DNA of 64,000 nucleotides from Actinocatenispora rupis. GTDB lineage: Bacteria > Actinomycetota > Actinomycetes > Mycobacteriales > Micromonosporaceae. Below, one piece after another: positions 18,504 to 27,424 of this stretch. The position numbers and the translations under genes were made by a program. Below the pieces are notes generated by a model, which was not told the DNA's origin, searched no databases, and saw nothing but the letters and a program-made list of their open reading frames with translations. The DNA is taken from positions 62,001-126,000 of the forward strand of contig NZ_BOMB01000033.1 in assembly GCF_016861975.1 (NCBI RefSeq). The letters run 5' to 3'. The first letter of the stretch is position 1; every line of letters begins with the position of its first letter.

Positions 18504-21500
18504 GTGGGAACATGGCGTCCTGTCGGCAGGCTCGTACGGTGTGCGTCCGCGCAGGCGGGCGACCTACGTGGGGAGGCCACCATCTCTGTCGCGTGTCCCA
18601 GCTGCGGCCGCATCGCGGGACCGGACGACCGGTTCTGCGGCGGGTGCGGATCCGCGCTGAGCCGGGTCTGCACGCGCTGCGGCCACACCCTCGCCCAGGA
18701 CGTCGCGTTCTGCACGGCCTGCGGCCAGCGGATCGCGGCGGATCCGGCGCCGGCGCGGGGCGGCCCGGTCGCCGCGGGCAACGGACACGAGGACCGGCGC
18801 CGGGTCAGCGTGCTGTTCATCGACGTCGTCAGCTTCACGCAGTTCGTCGAACGGTCCGACCCCGAGCAGGTCCGGCTCGTACAGAGCGGGTTCTTCGCGA
18901 CGGTACGGCGCATCGTCGGTCGGTACGGCGGGCTCGTGGAGAAGTACATCGGCGACGCGGTGATGGCGCTGTTCGGCGCGCCGGTCACCACCGAGACCGC
19001 GGTACTCGGCTGCGTGTCCGCGGCGCTGGAGCTGCAGCGCACGCTGCGCCGGCAGGCCACCGACGGTGAGCTGCCGTTCGGGTTCCGGATCGGCGTCGCG
19101 ACCGGCGAGGCGCTGGTCGACACGGTCGCGGCGCGCGACGGTGGGCAGGCCATCGCCGCCGGCGACGTCCTCAACACGGCGTCCCGGTTGCAGTCCGCGG
19201 CGCCACCCGGCGGCGTCCTCGTCGACGGCGCGACGCACGCCGCCACCGCCCACGACTTCCGGTACGAGCGAAGGGATCCCGTCACCCTGCGCGGCCACAC
19301 CACGCCGACCGAGCTGTGGGTGCCGCTCAGTTCGGTCCGGCGCCGGGTCACCGCCCGCGACCAGGAGAGCACCCCGCTGGTCAACCGGGTGCACGAGCTG
19401 GGGCTGCTGACCGGCGCGCTGGACCGGATGATCACCGACCGGCTGCCGCAGCTCGTCACCCTGTTCGGCCGAGCCGGCATCGGCAAGAGCCGCCTGGTCG
19501 CCGAGCTGTTCAAGTACGCGGCGGCCCGTACCGACGTGACGGTCCGGTGGGCCGCGGGCTACTGCCCACCGTTCGGCGAGAACGTGACGTACTCGGCGTT
19601 CGCCGACATCGTCAAGGCGGAGGCCGGGATCCTCGACTCCGACGACGCCGCAACGGCCCACGCACGGCTGCGCGCCGCGGTGTCCCGGCTGGTACCGCCG
19701 GCCGAGGCGGAACGGTTGACCGCCGCGCTCGGGCCGCTGGTCGGGCTGCCCGGCGAGCAGCTCCTGGCGGAGGACACCGAGTCCGCGTGGCGCCGGTTCG
19801 TCGTGGCGCTGGCGTCCGACCGGCCGACGGTGCTGGTCATCGAGGACCTGCACTGGGCCGACCAGACGATGGTGAACTTCGTCGAACGGCTCGGCTCGGT
19901 GATGCGGGACATCCCGCTGCTGGTGCTGTGCACGTCGCGGCCGGAGCTGTTGCAGCGCGAGCCGGCGTGGGCGGCGGCCATCGCCGGTTCGCAGACGATC
20001 AGCCTCTCGTCGATGAACGACAAGCACATCGCCGACATGTACACGGCGCTGTTCGGCAAGGCGGCGTTCCCGGCCGACATCCTCGACAAGCTGATCGAGC
20101 TGGCCGGCGGCAACCCGCTCTACGCGCACGAGTACTTCCGGATGATGCTGGAGCAGGGCACGCTGACCGCCGTGGCCGACGCGAGCGGGTCGGGCGCCAC
20201 CGCCACCGCGCCGATCCCGGACAACGTGCACGCGGTCATCGCGAACCGGCTCGACCTCCTCGACGCGAACGACCGCGCCGTGCTCCAGGCCGGCTCGGTA
20301 CTCGGTGTCGTGTTCTGGCCGGACGCGGTCGCCAGCACGCTCGGCCTGCCGGTCGGCGTCATCGAGCGGGCCCTGCGCCGGCTGGAGCAGCGCGACCTGG
20401 TGCTGGAACAGACCGAGAGCAGCCGGGCCGACCAGACCGAGTACCGGTTCTCCCACGTCCTGGTGCGCGACGTGTGCTACCAACGACTCCCGCGTACCGA
20501 GCGGGTCGCTCAGCACGTACGGGCCGCGGACTGGCTGGAGGCGGCGGCGGACGCGACCGGCAGCCGTTCGTCCGACCTGGCCGAGGTGGTCGCCAACCAC
20601 CGTTTCTGGGCGCACGAGATCGCCCGCACCCTGCACCTCGACACCCGGCCGTACGCGCCGGCCGCGCGCCGCGCGCTGCACCACGCGGCCCGCCGGGCGT
20701 ACGCGCTGCACGCCCTGGAGGTGGCCGCCGGGCACGTGTCCCGGGCACTGCGACTGTTCCCGGACGACGAGGACAGCGGCGAACGGGCCGAGCTGGAGCT
20801 GTTCGAGGCGGAGCTGATGTTCCTGCGCGACGGGGACGAGTTCGTCTCGACCGGCGGGCTGGAGCGGCTGGCCCGACTGGCCGACCGGCTCGGCGCGCTC
20901 GACGACACCCGCGGCGCTGCCGAGGCGCTCGCCGTACGGGGGCGCGCGGCCTGGCTCACCGCGGACCGCCCGACCGCGCTGCGCAATCTCGGCGAGGCGA
21001 TCGACCGGTTCGCGGGGCTGCCCGACTCGGAGCCCAAGGCCAGTGCGTACGCGGATCTCGCGCGCATCCATCTCAGCAGTTCGGAGCCGTCGGCCGCGAT
21101 CGAAACGGCCGGCCGGGCCGCCGACATCGCCGCCCGGCTCGGCCTCGTCGAGGTACAGACCAGCGCGATGATCACGATCGGCGCCGCCCGGTACTTCGCC
21201 GGCGACCCGGACGGGCTGGTGATCCTGGAGGAGGCGCTGGACACGTGCCGGCGGCTCAAGCTGCCGAGCCTGCGGCGCGCCGCGCAGAACCTCGGCAGCC
21301 TGCTGCAGGAGGAGGGCGAGCAGGACCGTGCGCGGGCGCTGCTCGCCGAGGGCGAGCTGGTCCTCGTCGCCGACGGCCACAGCCTGACGACGAGCTACGC
21401 CGCGGACGGCGGGCTGGCGTTCCTGGTCGGCGACTGGAACAGCACCCTGGTGGCGAACGAGTCGCTGCGGGACAGCCCGTCCGGGGCGTGGGACCTGCAG

Positions 21501-22094
21501 TCCCGGTTGCAGAGCGTCTGGCTGCGTTCGGTACGCGGCGAGCCGACCGAGGCCGACGCCAGCGAGGTCGCCGACGTCCTGCGGATCAGTCGGGAAAGCG
21601 GATTCCCGCGGTTGCTGTGGACCGCGTTCGGCAACGGGGCGCTGTGCCTCGTACTGGACGGCCGGGTGGCCGAGGCGGCCGCGCTGATGGCCGACCTGGC
21701 GGAGAGCTGGGGGCGGCACCGGGTCGTACCGAGCGGCGAGTGGATCGCCGCGGCCGGTCACGCGGCGGCGCTGGCCGGCGGCGACACGGCCGCGGTGCTC
21801 GCCGACATGCTGGCCGCCGCGCCACGTGACACGCCGTGGGTGTCGGCGGCGCGGGCCGCCGCGGGTGCCGCCCTGGTCGCCGACGCCGGCGACCGCGCGG
21901 CGGCCGGCGATCAGCACGCCGGAGCCGCCGAGACGTACCGGCGGATCGGGTCACGCAGCGACGAGATCCTGGCGCTGGCGGTGGCGGCGCGGGAGTACCG
22001 TGCGGCCGGACTGTCCGGCCGGGTCGACGACTGCCTGCGGGAGTTGCGCCCGTTCGCCGCGGCGAACCGGGCGGACCGGCTGCTGACGCTGTGA
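18504..22094 (+). CDS. Zinc-ribbon / class III nucleotidyl cyclase / AAA ATPase / TPR protein
   Basis: A very large signalling protein (up to 1196 residues). Two zinc ribbons come first (CPSCG...CGGCG and CTRCG...CTACG). The class III cyclase domain has the first metal Asp in VLFIDVVSFTQF, 'EKYIGDAVMALFG' and the 'NTASRLQ' Asn/Arg pair, so its catalytic set is complete. A STAND/AAA module follows with P-loop GRAGIGKS (about 322) and Walker B VLVIEDLHWAD. The second half is TPR-like helices. The only in-frame canonical start is GTG 18504, with no ribosome-binding site. A perfect GGGGAGG sits five bases before ATC 18582, exactly where homologues begin MSVxCPSCG; the true start may be that ATC. 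Confidence 0.9.
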   Translation: MGTWRPVGRLVRCASAQAGDLRGEATISVACPSCGRIAGPDDRFCGGCGSALSRVCTRCGHTLAQDVAFCTACGQRIAADPAPARGGPVAAGNGHEDRRRVSVLFIDVVSFTQFVERSDPEQVRLVQSGFFATVRRIVGRYGGLVEKYIGDAVMALFGAPVTTETAVLGCVSAALELQRTLRRQATDGELPFGFRIGVATGEALVDTVAARDGGQAIAAGDVLNTASRLQSAAPPGGVLVDGATHAATAHDFRYERRDPVTLRGHTTPTELWVPLSSVRRRVTARDQESTPLVNRVHELGLLTGALDRMITDRLPQLVTLFGRAGIGKSRLVAELFKYAAARTDVTVRWAAGYCPPFGENVTYSAFADIVKAEAGILDSDDAATAHARLRAAVSRLVPPAEAERLTAALGPLVGLPGEQLLAEDTESAWRRFVVALASDRPTVLVIEDLHWADQTMVNFVERLGSVMRDIPLLVLCTSRPELLQREPAWAAAIAGSQTISLSSMNDKHIADMYTALFGKAAFPADILDKLIELAGGNPLYAHEYFRMMLEQGTLTAVADASGSGATATAPIPDNVHAVIANRLDLLDANDRAVLQAGSVLGVVFWPDAVASTLGLPVGVIERALRRLEQRDLVLEQTESSRADQTEYRFSHVLVRDVCYQRLPRTERVAQHVRAADWLEAAADATGSRSSDLAEVVANHRFWAHEIARTLHLDTRPYAPAARRALHHAARRAYALHALEVAAGHVSRALRLFPDDEDSGERAELELFEAELMFLRDGDEFVSTGGLERLARLADRLGALDDTRGAAEALAVRGRAAWLTADRPTALRNLGEAIDRFAGLPDSEPKASAYADLARIHLSSSEPSAAIETAGRAADIAARLGLVEVQTSAMITIGAARYFAGDPDGLVILEEALDTCRRLKLPSLRRAAQNLGSLLQEEGEQDRARALLAEGELVLVADGHSLTTSYAADGGLAFLVGDWNSTLVANESLRDSPSGAWDLQSRLQSVWLRSVRGEPTEADASEVADVLRISRESGFPRLLWTAFGNGALCLVLDGRVAEAAALMADLAESWGRHRVVPSGEWIAAAGHAAALAGGDTAAVLADMLAAAPRDTPWVSAARAAAGAALVADAGDRAAAGDQHAGAAETYRRIGSRSDEILALAVAAREYRAAGLSGRVDDCLRELRPFAAANRADRLLTL

Positions 22095-22095
22095 G

Positions 22096-22118
22096 CGGCC
22101 CCGCCAGCCGGCGGGCCG
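22096..22118. terminator. Hairpin between convergent cyclase and acyltransferase genes
   Basis: CGGCCCCGCC and GGCGGGCCG pair around AGCC with one bulged base, in the 32-bp gap between the two stops. Modest evidence. Confidence 0.5.
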
Positions 22119-22126
22119 TTCCGCGA

Positions 22127-22822
22127 TCAGGCGGCGGTGGGGGCGACCGGCGGCGCGCTCTTCACCTTGGCGGCGTAGACGTCCACGTACTCCTGACCCG
22201 ACAGGTTCATCAGGTTGTACATGATCTCGTCGGTCACCGAACGCTCGACGAAGCGGTCACCGGCCATCCCGGCGTACCGGGAGAAGTCGAGGGGTTCGCC
22301 GATGCGCATGTGGACGCGCTTGATCCGGGGCAGCTTGTGGCCGGGCGGCTGGATCTCGTGGAAGTTCACCATCGCGCACGGGATGACCGGTACGCCGGAC
22401 TCCAGCGCGAGACGCGCCACGCCGGTCTTGCCGCGGTAGAGCTGGCCGTCGGGCGAGCGGGTGCCCTCCGGGTACATGCCCCAGAGCTTGCCGTCGTCGA
22501 GGACCTGCTTGCCGGCGTCGAGCGCGGCGCGGGCGGCGCGACCGCCCTTCCGGTCGACCGGTACGCATCCGATCGTGGTGAAGAAGACCCGGCTCAACCA
22601 ACCTTTCAGGCCCTTGCCGGTGAAGTACTCACTCTTCGCCATGAACCGGATGGGGCGGTGCACCATCAGCGGCAGGAACACCGAGTCGATGAAGGCGACG
22701 TGGTTGCTGGCCAGGATGGCCGGGCCACTGGCCGGGATGTTCTCCAGGCCCTCGACCTTCGGCCGCCAGAGCACGCGCAGCCACGGACCGATCAGGATCC
22801 ATTTCAGCACCCAGTACAGCAC
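22127..22822 (-). CDS. plsC: 1-acyl-sn-glycerol-3-phosphate acyltransferase (PlsC family)
   Basis: A 231-residue membrane-associated acyltransferase. The catalytic HX4D motif is NHVAFID, the glycerol-phosphate motif is 'YPEGTRSPDG', and the other family blocks are 'FFTTIGCVPVDRKGG' and 'VPVIPCAMVNF'. It acylates lysophosphatidate to phosphatidate in phospholipid synthesis. A hydrophobic N-terminus anchors it. GTG 22822 follows AAGGAG at nine bases. It stands alone between convergent and divergent neighbours. Substrate chain preference cannot be told. Confidence 0.9.
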   Translation of the reverse strand: MLYWVLKWILIGPWLRVLWRPKVEGLENIPASGPAILASNHVAFIDSVFLPLMVHRPIRFMAKSEYFTGKGLKGWLSRVFFTTIGCVPVDRKGGRAARAALDAGKQVLDDGKLWGMYPEGTRSPDGQLYRGKTGVARLALESGVPVIPCAMVNFHEIQPPGHKLPRIKRVHMRIGEPLDFSRYAGMAGDRFVERSVTDEIMYNLMNLSGQEYVDVYAAKVKSAPPVAPTAA

Positions 22823-23056
22823 CGCGGCATTCTCCTTCTTTCACCCTGCTCGCTAGCAGCCTACGAAGCGGGTGGGCCGGGCGGCAACGCGGTGGGAGAA
22901 CTTCGGGCCCTGTCCATGTCGCGATTCGGCCGGGTACCGTCGGTCTGTCGGAGCTGTTCGATCCCCGCCGCGGGGTCGGCTGTAGTTCGCGGGATGTCCA
23001 CCACACGGGGCGGAGAAGGTGGTAGCTGTGCGACCTCGGCGGACGGGAGACCATCG

Positions 23057-23929
23057 ATGACGGCCGGCGCCCACCGGCACGGCCGGCGGGACAACGGCCT
23101 GCACGCCACGGCGTACGCGGTGGCCGGGGACGTCGACCCGCGGGTCGGCGAGCATCTGCTGGACGTGCTGGGCCTCGCCGGCATCGCGGCGTACCTGCAG
23201 CCCACGGCGGACCTGCACCCGGTGACGCGGACGACGACGCTGCCCAGCCGCCCGATCGACCGTCTGTACGTGGACCGCGACCATCTGGACGAGGCACGCG
23301 AATACCTGGACAAACTGGGCCCGGCCGCCGCTCCGGCCGCCGCCGCGGGCGAGGACCCGACCGCCGCCGCGGCGAAACCGGCGCCGGATCCGACCGCACC
23401 CGAGCCGGCCGCCGCGCCGGAGCCGCCCGCCGATCCGGCCCGCGCCGACGCGGACGTGGACGCCGCGTGGGCGGCCATCGTCGCGCAGTACGACCGGCCC
23501 GCCGAGTCGCCGATCCCGCCGTGGCCGGTGGCGGAGGACCTGGCCGAGGAGCCCGCCCCCCAGGCAGCGCCCGACGACACCCCACCCGCCGGTACGGTGA
23601 CGCGCCGGCCGGCGACCGACTGGCGTGCCGAGCGGGACGGCCCGGATCTGCTCGACCAGCTCGACGCCGAGGAGGACGAGGGGTACGAGCCGCCGCCGCC
23701 CCCGCCGCTCCCCCGCCCGTCGTGGTACGCGGCGGTCGCCGTGGTGGGGATCGCGCTGGGGCTGGTGCTGTGCATCCGGCCGGACCTGGTCGGGTTCATC
23801 GGGCTGGGCGAGGGCGGCGGGCTGGCGCTCGGGTTCGGCTGCCTGCTGGCGGGCTTCGTCACGCTGGTGATCCGGCTACGGCCGGGCGACGACGAGGACG
23901 ACGACTCCGACGACGGCGCGGTGGTCTGA
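23057..23929 (+). CDS. DUF308-like two-helix membrane protein with disordered middle
   Basis: A 290-residue protein in three parts. Residues 1-95 form a compact domain ('HATAYAVAGDVDPRVGEHLLDVLGLAGI', given here only in part: AYAVAGDVDPRVGEHLLDVL, and LYVDRDHLDEAREYLDKL), similar to small putative-signal-transducing (DUF2007-like) domains. Residues 96-225 are Ala/Pro/Asp-rich and low in complexity. The C-terminus has two adjacent membrane helices (AVAVVGIALGLVLCI and LALGFGCLLAGFVTLVI) and an acidic tail. ATG 23057 follows GGGAGA. Function unknown. It ends four bases before the stop of a convergent MFS gene. Confidence 0.75.
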   Translation: MTAGAHRHGRRDNGLHATAYAVAGDVDPRVGEHLLDVLGLAGIAAYLQPTADLHPVTRTTTLPSRPIDRLYVDRDHLDEAREYLDKLGPAAAPAAAAGEDPTAAAAKPAPDPTAPEPAAAPEPPADPARADADVDAAWAAIVAQYDRPAESPIPPWPVAEDLAEEPAPQAAPDDTPPAGTVTRRPATDWRAERDGPDLLDQLDAEEDEGYEPPPPPPLPRPSWYAAVAVVGIALGLVLCIRPDLVGFIGLGEGGGLALGFGCLLAGFVTLVIRLRPGDDEDDDSDDGAVV

Positions 23930-23933
23930 CCCG

Positions 23934-25289
23934 CTAACGGCGGGCGGGCGCGCGACCGGTACGGGCGAGGAGCCCGACGAGACCGGCGACCGCGGCGATC
24001 AGTACGAGGTCGACGACGACGGTGGCGCGCATGGCGGCGGCGGTGCCGTGCCCGGGGAGTACGGCGAAGAAGAGGGTGCCGAGCAGGGTGACGCCGGCCG
24101 CACCGGCGAACTGCTGCGCGGTGGACACGACGGCCGACGCGGTCCCGGCCGACTCCGGCGGTACGCCGCGCAGCGCGGCACCGATCAGCTGCGGCAGGAT
24201 CAGCCCGTTGCCGGCGCCGACCAGGGTGATCGCGACGATGACGACGGCGAGCCGGTTCGTACCGGCGAGGACGAGCAGGCCGGCGGCGACGGTGGCGCAG
24301 CCGATGCCGACCACGCGCAGCCCGTACCGGGTGGTCCAGCGGGCGCCGAGCAGCGCGGTCACCCCGAACGACACGCCCATCGGCGCGAACGCGCAGCCGG
24401 CCTGGAACGCGCTGAGCCCGTGGCCGTCCTGGAGCAGCAGCGCCAGCGTGAACATGAACGCGGCGAAGTACGCCATGAAGAGCAGGACGGAGAGGATGCC
24501 CAGCACGTACGACCGGGTGCGGAAGAGGGTGGGGGCGAGGATCGGGTCGCGGCCGCGGGCGGCGAGGCGGCGCTGCCAGGCGACGGTGCCGAGCGCGGCG
24601 AGCGGGCTGAGGCAGAGCGCGACGACGGTCCAGGCGGGCCAGCCGAGCGTACGGCCGAGGGTGAGCGGGACGAGCGCGAGCGCCAGGGTGCCGGCGATGC
24701 CGACCGCGCCGAGCGGGTCGAGGCCGCGCGCCCGGCTGACGCGCGACTCGGGCAGCCGCCGGGCCAGCGCCAGGGTGAGCAGCCCGACCGGCACGTTGAT
24801 CAGGAAGACGACGCGCCAGCCGAGCCCGAACACGTCGGAGACGAGCAGCAGCCCACCGAGTACCTGGCCGGCGATGGAGCCGAGGCCGCCGGTGACGCCG
24901 TACCAGCCGATCGCCCGACCGCGCCGCTCCGGCGGGTACGTGGCGGTGATGGTGCCGAGGACCTGCGGCACCATGAGCGCGCCGGCGAGGCCCTGGGCGA
25001 GCCGGGCGGCGACGAGCTGGCCGGGGCCGGCGGCGAGCCCGCAGGCGAGCGAGGTCACGGTGAACGCGGCGACGCCGATGACGAACAACCGCCGGTGCCC
25101 GTACCGGTCGCCGAGGCGCCCGGCGGTCACCATGCCCGCGGCGTAGGTGAAGGCGTAGCCGCCGACGATGAGTTCGAGGGCGACGGGGCCGGCGCCCAGC
25201 TCGCGGACGAACGTGGGCGCGGCCACGTTGACCACGAAGAAGTCGAACTGCGCCATGAACCACGCGGCGAGCAGGACCGGGAGCCGCAC
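23934..25289 (-). CDS. MFS transporter, DHA2-like
   Basis: A 451-residue major facilitator with 12-14 predicted helices. It shows the TM1 'FDFFVVNVAAPTF' block, motif A 'AGRLGDRYGHRRLF' and motif C-like 'GWYGVTGGLGSIAGQVLGG'. These fit drug-efflux families of the EmrB/QacA type. GTG 25289 is six bases from GGAGG (complement at 25296-25301). It shares a 57-bp divergent promoter region with an Rrf2-type regulator, which probably controls it. Substrate unknown. Confidence 0.88.
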   Translation of the reverse strand: MRLPVLLAAWFMAQFDFFVVNVAAPTFVRELGAGPVALELIVGGYAFTYAAGMVTAGRLGDRYGHRRLFVIGVAAFTVTSLACGLAAGPGQLVAARLAQGLAGALMVPQVLGTITATYPPERRGRAIGWYGVTGGLGSIAGQVLGGLLLVSDVFGLGWRVVFLINVPVGLLTLALARRLPESRVSRARGLDPLGAVGIAGTLALALVPLTLGRTLGWPAWTVVALCLSPLAALGTVAWQRRLAARGRDPILAPTLFRTRSYVLGILSVLLFMAYFAAFMFTLALLLQDGHGLSAFQAGCAFAPMGVSFGVTALLGARWTTRYGLRVVGIGCATVAAGLLVLAGTNRLAVVIVAITLVGAGNGLILPQLIGAALRGVPPESAGTASAVVSTAQQFAGAAGVTLLGTLFFAVLPGHGTAAAMRATVVVDLVLIAAVAGLVGLLARTGRAPARR

Positions 25290-25346
25290 CGTACGTCCTC
25301 CAATCGTGGACAACAAATATCCGCGATAGCTCGTTATGGTACCTGC
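25290..25346. promoter_or_regulatory. 57-bp divergent regulatory region, MFS / Rrf2
   Basis: The only sequence between the two starts. It is unusually A+T-rich for the window (ACAACAAATATCC and GCTCGTTATGG). Both promoters and the Rrf2 operator must lie here, so auto-regulation by overlap is likely. No perfect palindrome was found; ATAGCTCGTTAT (25326-25337) has short mirrored ATA/TAT ends only. Confidence 0.45.
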
Positions 25347-25811
25347 ATGAAGATCTCGCAAGGCGTCGAGTGGGGGCTGCACTGCGCGACCCTGCTCGCC
25401 CTCGCGCCACCGGACCGCGTCGTACGCCGGGACCGGCTCGCCGCGCACTACGGGCTGCCCGAGGCGTACCTGGCGAAGCACCTCCAGGCGATGGCCCGCG
25501 CCGGCGTCCTGCACGCCGTACCAGGGCCGCGCGGTGGGTACCGGCTGGGCCGCGAGGCGGCGCGGATCACCGTGCTGGACGTGGTCGAGGCGGTCGAGGG
25601 CAGCACCCCGCCGTTCCTGTGCCAGGAGATCCGGCAGCGCGGCACCGGCGCGCTGCCACCCGACCAGTGCCGCCGGCCCTGCGCGATCCACGCCACGATG
25701 ACCGCCGCCGACCAGGCGTGGCGCGCGTCGCTGCGTACCGTCACGATCGCCGACCTCGTCGCCCGACTGCCCGCCGGCGTACGCGAGCGGAACGAGAAGA
25801 TCGTGTCGTAG
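25347..25811 (+). CDS. Rrf2-family transcriptional regulator with three cysteines
   Basis: A 154-residue Rrf2 protein. It opens MKISQGVEWGLHCA and has a winged helix (AHYGLPEAYLAKHLQAMARAG then GPRGGYRLGREAARITVLDVV) and a C-terminal helix. Rrf2 proteins such as IscR and NsrR bind a Fe-S cluster through three Cys. Here they are Cys92, Cys108 and Cys112, a spacing different from the C-X5-C-X5-C of IscR. It may sense redox state, nitric oxide or iron-sulfur status, and it probably controls the divergent MFS gene. The quoted helix runs are contiguous in the protein only in parts. Confidence 0.88.
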   Translation: MKISQGVEWGLHCATLLALAPPDRVVRRDRLAAHYGLPEAYLAKHLQAMARAGVLHAVPGPRGGYRLGREAARITVLDVVEAVEGSTPPFLCQEIRQRGTGALPPDQCRRPCAIHATMTAADQAWRASLRTVTIADLVARLPAGVRERNEKIVS

Positions 25812-25913
25812 TGGGGCTGCCCCCACCCCCGGACCGCCGGGTCACCGGATGGAGTGGGGTGAGCCGCACCTCTAGCGTGGGGGACACCGTCACCACCGAG
25901 AGGCAGGACCCCC

Positions 25914-26714
25914 ATGCAGCCCGACGAGCACCCCGGACGACGACGCAGCCTGGCGATCCCGGCCGCGGCCTTCGTCGTACTCCTGATCGTCGTCGGCGGT
26001 GCGGTCCTGCTGTCGCTGCGGCAGTCGCTGTCGCCCGCGCACCGCGAGACGACGCCGACGAAGACCTACCGCGGCGCGGACAAGCTGATGATCGACCTCA
26101 GCTCGGCCGACATCGTGCTCCGCGGCGGTACGGGCGACGCGGTGCGCGTGTCGCGCACGATGTCGTGGAACAACAGCCGGCCGGAGGTGTCCGTCGACGT
26201 CGAGGACGGCACCCTGGCCGTACGGTCGAACGGCTGCCGGCACGGCGTCGGCTTCGACACCTGCCGGGTGTCGATCACGGTCACGCTGCCGGCGACGCTG
26301 CCCGTGTCGATGCGTACCGAGTCCGGCGACGCCCGGCTGACCGGGCTGACCGGACCGGTCCGGGTGCGTACCTCCAGCGGCGACGTGACCGCCTCCGGCC
26401 TGTCCGGCGAACTGGACGCACAGATCGACTCCGGTGACCTGACCGCGGACGACGTCACCTCGCCGCGGGTCAACGTGATCGCCGACTCCGGCAACGTGCA
26501 GCTCACGTTCGCCGCGGTACCGCAGCGGGTCGTGGCGCGCACGTCGTCCGGCGACCTGCGGCTGCGGGTGCCGCGGACCGGCGACGGGTACGCGATCAGT
26601 ACCGCGGTGTCGAGCGGGGACCGGCGCGTGGTGCCGACCTCGCGGGCCGGCTCCGCGCACCGGCTGGACCTGTCGGCCGACTCCGGCGACCTGACCGTCG
26701 ACTACGCCAACTGA
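25914..26714 (+). CDS. DUF4097-family membrane-anchored beta-repeat protein
   Basis: A 266-residue protein with a single N-terminal membrane helix ('LAIPAAAFVVLLIVVGGAVLL', part shown: FVVLLIVVGGAVLL). An extracytoplasmic domain of short repeated strands with the SSGD/ESGD/DSGD motif follows (RTESGDARL, RTSSGDVTA, QIDSGDLTA, RTSSGDLRL, SADSGDLTV), the hallmark of the DUF4097 beta-helix family. Function unknown; members are often envelope-stress linked. ATG 25914 follows AGGCAGGA. The last 13 bases overlap the 3' end of the convergent hydrolase-like gene. Confidence 0.85.
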   Translation: MQPDEHPGRRRSLAIPAAAFVVLLIVVGGAVLLSLRQSLSPAHRETTPTKTYRGADKLMIDLSSADIVLRGGTGDAVRVSRTMSWNNSRPEVSVDVEDGTLAVRSNGCRHGVGFDTCRVSITVTLPATLPVSMRTESGDARLTGLTGPVRVRTSSGDVTASGLSGELDAQIDSGDLTADDVTSPRVNVIADSGNVQLTFAAVPQRVVARTSSGDLRLRVPRTGDGYAISTAVSSGDRRVVPTSRAGSAHRLDLSADSGDLTVDYAN

Positions 26715-27424
26715 GCGTCCGGCGCCGGGACGACCTCGTCCAGCCAGGCCAGCACGGGGGCGAGGTCCGGCAGCGCGCCGGGAGTACCGACGGGCAGGCG
26801 TTCGCCACGCGCCCCGTACCGCACGGCGAGGGCGGTCAGCGCCTTCGCCGGGTACGCGCCGCCGCCGGCGACCAGCAGCGGCGGGGCCTGCGCCGGGCGG
26901 GCCGGGTCGCGGCCGAGCAGCAGCGACCGGCCGATCCGCGGGCGGCGCAGCAGCGGGCCGAGCCCCGGGAAGCGGTGGCCGGGCAGCCCGACCGGCTCGA
27001 CCAGGACGACCGCCGCTGCCGGGTACCGGTGCAGGGCGTGCGCGACGAGCCAGGCGCCGGTGCCGTGCCCGACGAGTACGGCGCGGCGGGGCAGCGCCAC
27101 GGCCTCCTGTACGACGTCGTGCACCCACTCCCGACGGGTCACCCCGAACCGCCGGCCGCGGGTCGCGCCCATGCCGCGCGGGCTGACCGCGTGCCCGGCC
27201 CGGCCGTGGTCGGTGGCCGCGGCGAGCCACGGGTCGAGCGCCGCCGCCGCACCTGGGTCGTGCAGATCCGGTACGAACAGCAGCGGTGCCGCGGTCGTCT
27301 CCGCGCTCGGCACCGCACGCCGGACCTCGCGCTGCGCCGGCCGTACCGGCTTGGCCCAGTCCCAGCGGCGCCACACCCGCGTCGGCGCGACCCGTACCGT
27401 GGCGCGGCTGCCGTCGCCGTTCAC
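26702..27424 (-). CDS. Alpha/beta-hydrolase-fold protein lacking the nucleophile serine
   Basis: A 240-residue protein with an alpha/beta-hydrolase outline: 'LLFVPDLHDPGAA' near the start, a nucleophile elbow region 'AVLVGHGTGAWLVAHAL', 'VVLVEPVGLPG', and a late 'LLVAGGGAYPA' strand. The elbow GxSxG reads GHGTG, with Gly121 where the serine belongs, so ordinary esterase chemistry is unlikely. GTG 27424 overlaps the stop of the flavin monooxygenase gene (GTGA), so the two are co-translated. It might be a partner or a binding protein for the monooxygenase; that is inference. Confidence 0.75.
   Translation of the reverse strand: MNGDGSRATVRVAPTRVWRRWDWAKPVRPAQREVRRAVPSAETTAAPLLFVPDLHDPGAAAALDPWLAAATDHGRAGHAVSPRGMGATRGRRFGVTRREWVHDVVQEAVALPRRAVLVGHGTGAWLVAHALHRYPAAAVVLVEPVGLPGHRFPGLGPLLRRPRIGRSLLLGRDPARPAQAPPLLVAGGGAYPAKALTALAVRYGARGERLPVGTPGALPDLAPVLAWLDEVVPAPDAQLA

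Noticed and set aside
18564-21917. Long minus-strand reading frame opposite the cyclase gene
   Set aside because: It is a compositional shadow: high third-position G+C keeps the opposite frames open. The protein is Arg/Gly/Val-rich and has no domain, while the plus strand has clear domains throughout.
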